Shown in pieces: positions 59,824-64,000 of a stretch of 64,000 nt of DNA. Source of the stretch: Mycolicibacterium xanthum. GTDB taxonomy: Bacteria; Actinomycetota; Actinomycetes; Mycobacteriales; Mycobacteriaceae. A program made the position numbers and the translations under genes. The first letter of the stretch is position 1. Every line of letters starts with the position of its first letter. The DNA lies in contig NZ_JAIFZS010000011.1 in NCBI RefSeq assembly GCF_019710635.1, positions 124,001 to 188,000 of the forward strand. The letters are read 5' to 3'. Below the pieces are notes generated by a model. It was not told the DNA's origin and searched no databases. It saw only the letters and a list, made by a program, of their open reading frames with translations.

Positions 59824-60572
59824 TCATGCGCGTCGAGGATGCCGTGTTGTCGACGGTCGACGGTGCCCGGCTGTTCGCCGACGTCTACCACCCGGGCGGA
59901 CCGGTTCACGGCGGTGTGGTTCTGGTGCATGGCTTTTCGGCGACCCGCCGGCTCGACGCCGTGGTGGAGCAGGCTCGCGCGCTGGCGGATGCGGGCTTCG
60001 TCGTACTGGCCTACGACAGCCGGGGGCACGGCATGTCCGGCGGCGAGTGCACGCTCGGCCGGCTCGAGGCCGGCGATGTCGGGATCGCGGTCGACCACCT
60101 ACGCGGATACGTCGACGAGGTCGTCGCGGTCGGCGCCTCCATGGGTGCGATCGCGGTCCTCTCCTACGCGGTCGGCGATCCACGGCTGGCCGGCATCGTC
60201 CTGGTCAGCATTCCCTCGTCGCTGCGTTCGGTGCTGACGGTCGGTGCGTTGGCCGCGATGGTGATGACCCGCACCCCGCCGGGCCGGGCCTACATGCGGT
60301 GGATGACCGGAACGCGGGTCTCCCGGGAGTTCCGGCAGGGTGATCAGCCGACGGCTCAGGTCGCGCGGCTGCGGGTTCCGGTCGCGATCGTGCACGGCCG
60401 GCAGGACGGCATGATCCGCGCCCGCGCGGCGCTCGAGCTGTACGACGCGGCCTCAGAGCCGCGGCGCGTCGAACTCGTCGAGCGGATGGGCCATGCGTTC
60501 CAGACCGCCGGTGTGGAACCGGTGACCCGCGCCGTCGAGTGGGCGTTCGAGCAGCGCCTCAAGTGCCGGTGA
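59820..60572 (+). CDS. monoacylglycerol-lipase-like alpha/beta hydrolase
   Basis: A 250-aa protein from the GTG at 59820, overlapping the fakA-like stop by 4 bp (ATG at 59826 is an alternative). It has VLVHGFSATRRLDAVVEQAR, AYDSRGHGMSGGE, the elbow VGASMGAIAVLSYAV (Ser), VAIVHGRQDGMIRA (Asp) and RMGHAFQTAG (His). Such lipases free fatty acids from glycerides, which would supply FakB. Its 3' end overlaps the fakB-like gene on the other strand by 14 bp. Confidence 0.85.
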   Translation: MIMRVEDAVLSTVDGARLFADVYHPGGPVHGGVVLVHGFSATRRLDAVVEQARALADAGFVVLAYDSRGHGMSGGECTLGRLEAGDVGIAVDHLRGYVDEVVAVGASMGAIAVLSYAVGDPRLAGIVLVSIPSSLRSVLTVGALAAMVMTRTPPGRAYMRWMTGTRVSREFRQGDQPTAQVARLRVPVAIVHGRQDGMIRARAALELYDAASEPRRVELVERMGHAFQTAGVEPVTRAVEWAFEQRLKCR

Positions 60573-61416
60573 GCGCGGGATCTTCCCAGGCCACGCCGAT
60601 GATCGGCCCGGTGCTGGCGCCCATCACCGGGGTGAACAGAGCGACCTCGACCTCCAGTTCGGGGCGGGCGCTGCACAGGCGGGCGGCCAGGCGCTTGGCG
60701 TCGTCGTCGAGCAGCGCGTGGCTGACCACCACCCGCCCCGGGGATCCGGGCGGGAATGCCGACAACACCCGGCGGTAGATCCTGTCGATCCCGCGATGCA
60801 TGCCTCGCACCACACCGAGCAGCCGTACGTTGCCGTCGGCGCCGAGCGTGAGCAGCAGCTTGACATCGACAGCGTCACCGAAGCGGGCCATCGACGCCGG
60901 CATCCGCCCGCTGCGGGCCAGCCGCCGCAGACCCTTCAACACGAACTCGAGGTGGTAGCCCCCGCGCCGGCGCTCGGCACGCGTCACCAGCTCGTCGAGC
61001 GTCAGCCCGGCCCGGGCCTCCTCGGCCAGCCGGCGCACGAAGAGACCCTCCGCGGCCGCGGCGGTCTTGGAGTCCATCACGACCGTCGGGACGCGCATCA
61101 GCTTCGCCGCGTTACGGGCGCTGTCGTAGGTGCTGCTCAGCTTTCCCGCGAGGGTGACCACCAGCACGCCGTCGGCGCCGGCGTCGATCGCGTGCTGCAT
61201 CGCCTCGTACCAGTCACCCACCGATGGCGAGGCGGTCTTGTGGTCGATCTCGTCGGTGAACTGTGCGTAGAACTCCTCGGCGGTCAGATCGACACCCTCG
61301 TGGTACAGGGTTCCATGCAGATTGATGCAGATCCCCACCACGCCGATGCCGAGCCGCGATCGCACCTCCGGGGACAGGCACGCCACACTGTCGGTGAGGA
61401 CGGTGACTCCCGTCAT
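60559..61416 (-). CDS. fakB: DegV-family fatty-acid-binding protein, FakB-like
   Basis: A 285-aa DegV protein starting MTGVTVLTDSVACLSPEVRS, with a GGAAGGG ribosome site. Fatty-acid carboxylate-binding positions: TASPSVGDW (61-69) and GKLSSTYDSA (91-100). At the C-terminus the motif reads VMGASTGPIIG where FakB normally has a His before the xGP (Ser268 here). FakB presents the fatty acid to FakA. It converges on the plsY-fakA-lipase operon and is transcribed on its own. Confidence 0.83.
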   Translation of the reverse strand: MTGVTVLTDSVACLSPEVRSRLGIGVVGICINLHGTLYHEGVDLTAEEFYAQFTDEIDHKTASPSVGDWYEAMQHAIDAGADGVLVVTLAGKLSSTYDSARNAAKLMRVPTVVMDSKTAAAAEGLFVRRLAEEARAGLTLDELVTRAERRRGGYHLEFVLKGLRRLARSGRMPASMARFGDAVDVKLLLTLGADGNVRLLGVVRGMHRGIDRIYRRVLSAFPPGSPGRVVVSHALLDDDAKRLAARLCSARPELEVEVALFTPVMGASTGPIIGVAWEDPALTGT

Positions 61417-61763
61417 GGCCCGCCCTTCCGTCCCGGATCAGCGATCGTGGTCGGCGACGACGTTACCGGCGTGTCGGTCGTCTTCCGCTGAGCGTCGCGG
61501 CGCGTCGGCGGCGGGCAGCCGGGCAGGGCGGGACGACCGCCGGCAGCGTGGAACTTCCCGCCCGTGTTCCGCCTGATGGTGAACGGCTTCGCAGAAAAGC
61601 TGATCCAGGGGTCGAAGTCGCCGGTCTTGCCGATATCGAGCAGGGGGCTGATTCGCCCCGGCCCACGAGGGGCAGAACCACGTCATCCCGGCGATGTGCC
61701 ACGCATGGTGTCTCGCAAGAGCGTTGTCAGCGCCGCATCGGCGAGGCTCGGCGGGCCGAGGCC
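61417..61763. other. non-coding stretch, nothing recognised
   Basis: About 350 bp between the fakB-like gene and the LysR gene. Frames that cross it are shadows of the LysR region and show no domains. The fakB promoter should be at its left end. Confidence 0.5.
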
Positions 61764-62720
61764 TCAACTCCACAGTGTCACATGGACTTTGGGTCGAAAC
61801 CTGGTGACGCCGACACCGGATCCGCGGATCATCGCCTGGGTGCATCGGGGCGTGGTGATGAACCGGATCAGCTCGGACACCGCGGGCTGCCGGAAGGCCG
61901 GCGCCAGCGTGGCGGCCGACCATTCGCCAGAGGTCTGCAACCGGGGCCCGGTGATGTGGACCAGGCGGCCGGCCTCCAGATCCTTGGCCACCGAGAATCC
62001 GACGGCGAGACCGACACCGCCCACCCGCTGGACCTCTTCGAGCGCGGCGGCGTCGCTCTGGAAGATCCGCTGCCGCGATTCGGGGATGGCCAGTCCGGCC
62101 AGCATCGAGCCGATCTCGCCGTCGGCGCTGCCGGCCGACGGGCCCAGCATCCAGGGTTGCTCGCGTAGCAGCGCCGGCGTCGGACGGCCCTCGGCCACCG
62201 CGCTGTCCGGCGCCGCCACGGTGATGATCTGGTACTTCAGGAACGGACGCACGGTCAGCGTGCCGCCGGGGTGGGCGCCGACCGGGCCGAGTGCGACGTC
62301 CACCGCCCGGGATTCGATGAGATGACCGAATCGGGCGGCGGGGTGCACGCTCAACTCGACGGACAGGTCGTCGGCGCGCGAGGAGAACAGTTCGATCAGG
62401 CCGGGCGCGGCGTGCTCGGCGAACGCGCTGGAGGCGGCGATCCGCAGCAGTCGGCGCCCGTGCGCGGCCTCGGTCACCTCGATCGCCGTCTGCCGTTGCA
62501 GTCCGAGGATCTCGACGGCCCGGCTGGCCAGCCGCAACCCGCCGGGTGTGAACGCCAGTCCGGCCGAGGTCCTGGTGAACAGCGGATCGTCGAGTTCCTT
62601 CCGCAACTGCGCGACGTGCATGGACACCCCGGCGTCGGACACCCCCAGCTCCGCCGCGGCCGCGCGGACCGAACCGAGCCGGACCACGGCCGAGTAGGCG
62701 CGAAGTTGCGCGGGTGTCAC
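61764..62720 (-). CDS. LysR-family regulator
   Basis: A 318-aa regulator from the GTG at 62720 (MTPAQLRAYSAVVRLGSVRA). The HTH spans about residues 3-60 (LGSVRAAAAELGVSDAGVSM..VAQLRKELDDPLFTRT..). The effector domain has the LysR substrate fold (PHPAARFGHLIESRAVDVALG..). It is divergent from the XdhC gene across 44 bp, the usual setting for a LysR gene and its target. The start is fixed by a TAGTCT -10 box. Confidence 0.9.
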   Translation of the reverse strand: MTPAQLRAYSAVVRLGSVRAAAAELGVSDAGVSMHVAQLRKELDDPLFTRTSAGLAFTPGGLRLASRAVEILGLQRQTAIEVTEAAHGRRLLRIAASSAFAEHAAPGLIELFSSRADDLSVELSVHPAARFGHLIESRAVDVALGPVGAHPGGTLTVRPFLKYQIITVAAPDSAVAEGRPTPALLREQPWMLGPSAGSADGEIGSMLAGLAIPESRQRIFQSDAAALEEVQRVGGVGLAVGFSVAKDLEAGRLVHITGPRLQTSGEWSAATLAPAFRQPAVSELIRFITTPRCTQAMIRGSGVGVTRFRPKVHVTLWS

Positions 62721-62726
62721 GACAGC

Positions 62727-62732
62727 AGACTA
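62727..62732 (-). promoter_or_regulatory. -10 box of the LysR gene (leaderless)
   Basis: TAGTCT on the minus strand, 6 nt before the GTG at 62720. Confidence 0.5.
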
Positions 62733-62751
62733 CGGGCCCCGGGGACCCAAT

Positions 62752-62757
62752 TAGATT
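62752..62757 (+). promoter_or_regulatory. -10 box of the xdhC-like gene (leaderless)
   Basis: TAGATT, 7 nt before the GTG at 62765. The two divergent -10 boxes are only 19 bp apart, so the promoters face away from one another on overlapping DNA. Confidence 0.5.
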
Positions 62758-62764
62758 GGTCGGT

Positions 62765-63892
62765 GTGAGGGATGTGCTTGCCGGGTTGTTGACGGCCTGG
62801 CGGGGCGGCGAGGTGGCCGGCGTCGCGACCGTGGTGCGGACGTTCCGGTCGGCCCCGCGCCCGGCCGGTGCGGCGATGGTCGTGACCGCCGACGGCACCG
62901 TGAGCGGCTCGGTGTCGGGCGGCTGTGTCGAAGGCGCCGTCTACGACCTGGCGACCGAGGTGATGGCGACCGGCGTGCCGGTGTTGCAGCGGTACGGCGT
63001 CAGCGACGACGACGCCTTCGAGGTCGGATTGACCTGCGGCGGCATCCTCGATGTCTTCGTGGAACCGGTGTCGCGGGACACCTTCGCGCAGCTGGCGGAC
63101 GTCGCCGCGGACATCGAGGCGCACCGGCCCGTTGCCGTCGCCACCGTGATCGCGCACCCGGCGCCGGACCGGGTCGGACGCCGGGTGGTGGTGCGTGCCG
63201 ACGAGGCCGTCGGGTCGCTGGGTTCGAATCGGGCCGATGCGGCGGTCACCGACGACGCCCGCGGGCTGCTGGCCGCCGGGCGCAGCGAGGTGCTGACCTA
63301 CGGCCCCGACGGCCAGCGGCGTGGCGAGGGCATGGAGGTGTTCGTGGCCAGCTTCGCGCCCCGGCCGCGGATGCTGGTGTTCGGCGCCATCGACTTCGCC
63401 GCCGCCGTCGCGGCGCAGGGCGCGTTCCTGGGTTACCGGGTGACGGTGTGCGACGCCCGGCCGGTGTTCGCCACCCCGGCCCGGTTCCCGACCGCCGACG
63501 AGGTGGTGGTCGACTGGCCGCACCGCTACCTGGCGGCGCAGGCGGCGGCCGGCGTCCTCGATGCGCGCACGGTGGTCTGCGTGCTCACCCACGACCCCAA
63601 GTTCGACGTGCCGCTGTTGCAGGTGGCGTTGCGGTTGCCCGAGGTCGCCTACGTCGGCGCGATGGGATCCCGGCGCACCCACGACGACCGGTTGGCCCGG
63701 CTGCGGGAGGCCGGACTGACCGAGGCGGAGCTGGGCCGGCTGTCCAGCCCGATCGGGCTGGACCTCGGCGGCCGGACCCCGGAGGAGACCGCGGTGTCGA
63801 TCGCCGCCGAGATCATCGCCCGCCGCTGGGGCGGCGCTGGGCGGCCGCTGGCCGAAACGCACGGCCGCATCCACGCCGACCGCACCCCGTGA
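62765..63892 (+). CDS. XdhC/CoxI-family molybdoenzyme maturation factor
   Basis: A 375-aa protein starting VRDVLAGLLTAWRGGEVAGV. N-terminal XdhC/CoxI domain with the conserved GSVSGGCVEGAVYDLA and LTCGGILDVFVEP; C-terminal Rossmann domain with PRMLVFGAIDFAAAVAAQGA and TVVCVLTHDPKFDVPLL, and VGAMGSRRTHDDRLARL. Members insert or sulfurate the molybdenum cofactor of xanthine or CO dehydrogenases. No molybdoenzyme gene is visible; it may lie just beyond the window. Divergent from LysR. Confidence 0.9.
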   Translation: MRDVLAGLLTAWRGGEVAGVATVVRTFRSAPRPAGAAMVVTADGTVSGSVSGGCVEGAVYDLATEVMATGVPVLQRYGVSDDDAFEVGLTCGGILDVFVEPVSRDTFAQLADVAADIEAHRPVAVATVIAHPAPDRVGRRVVVRADEAVGSLGSNRADAAVTDDARGLLAAGRSEVLTYGPDGQRRGEGMEVFVASFAPRPRMLVFGAIDFAAAVAAQGAFLGYRVTVCDARPVFATPARFPTADEVVVDWPHRYLAAQAAAGVLDARTVVCVLTHDPKFDVPLLQVALRLPEVAYVGAMGSRRTHDDRLARLREAGLTEAELGRLSSPIGLDLGGRTPEETAVSIAAEIIARRWGGAGRPLAETHGRIHADRTP

Positions 63893-64000
63893 CGACGGCC
63901 GGGTGAGGCCGCCGCCGACCCCACTTCAGTGATTGCTTAACCCGGTGTTGACGGCCCCGCCGAGGGGACGGAGACTGGGAAGCCCATCGGAATGTGAGGT
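63893..64000. other. 3' flank, no gene visible
   Basis: About 108 bp after the xdhC-like stop. TTGACG near 63953 could be part of a promoter, and a GTG near the window edge could start a gene outside; nothing can be confirmed. Confidence 0.3.

Overview
The window reads as a chromosomal segment of a high-GC actinobacterium, almost certainly a Mycobacterium (probably a Mycolicibacterium-type fast grower). Reasons: an MmpL-type RND transporter, a cutinase, a YkuD L,D-transpeptidase, VapBC, a nitrobindin, a tandem-domain universal stress protein behind a DosR-like box, and a left arm whose gene order (LigD-POL-like protein, fadD2, fadE6, 377-aa hydrolase, VOC protein, TetR, MpaB/DUF2236) recalls, from memory, M. 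tuberculosis Rv0269c-Rv0276. There is no rRNA, intact tRNA, CRISPR array, phage or insertion sequence. The coding density is that of an ordinary chromosome.

Layout. 1-13.4 kb: lipid/acyl-CoA catabolism and DNA-repair-like genes (acyl-CoA dehydrogenases, fadD2, hydroxyacid dehydrogenase, hydrolases), a VOC gene interrupted by a frameshift behind a consensus CRP site, and a tam-like methyltransferase. 13.4-20.6 kb: small proteins, two PAP2 phosphatases (one fused to a lipid kinase) whose genes overlap tail to tail, an L,D-transpeptidase, and an Hsp70-like membrane protein with a long Thr tract. 20.6-26.4 kb: a five-gene peptide ABC importer operon with overlapping genes. 26.6-33.4 kb: oxidoreductases, a decayed PP2C phosphatase, a TetR gene, a hairpin-forming 25-bp tandem repeat, a universal stress protein with a DosR-like box, and a 50-codon secreted twin-CX3C miniprotein. 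33.5-38.3 kb: an LprI+MliC lysozyme-inhibitor lipoprotein, two cyclase-domain proteins (one with both metal Asp replaced), and a decayed second copy of the lipoprotein 3' end that brackets them. 38.4-52.8 kb: a GH16 glucanase, MFS, a diiron protein behind a second consensus CRP site, MMPL, secreted lipase, nitrobindin, a damaged vapBC, cutinase and SulP. 53-55.6 kb: an OleC-like ligase and an alpha/beta hydrolase with a cysteine nucleophile. 56-57.4 kb: an extracytoplasmic thioredoxin plus CcdA. 57.6-61.4 kb: plsY-like, fakA-like and hydrolase genes in one operon, converging on a fakB/degV-like gene. 61.8-63.9 kb: LysR and XdhC, divergent.

The most coherent candidate system is 57.6-61.4 kb. 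It holds the parts for turning a free fatty acid into acyl-phosphate (FakB binds, FakA phosphorylates) and passing it to glycerol-3-phosphate (PlsY), with a monoacylglycerol-lipase-like hydrolase as a possible fatty-acid source. Both the PlsY-like and FakB-like proteins carry changes at conserved motif positions. A second broad signal is that sixteen start codons have a TANNNT -10 box exactly 6-7 nt upstream, the signature of leaderless mRNAs. This also fixes many start choices. All family assignments come from reading motifs in the translations; no database search was run.
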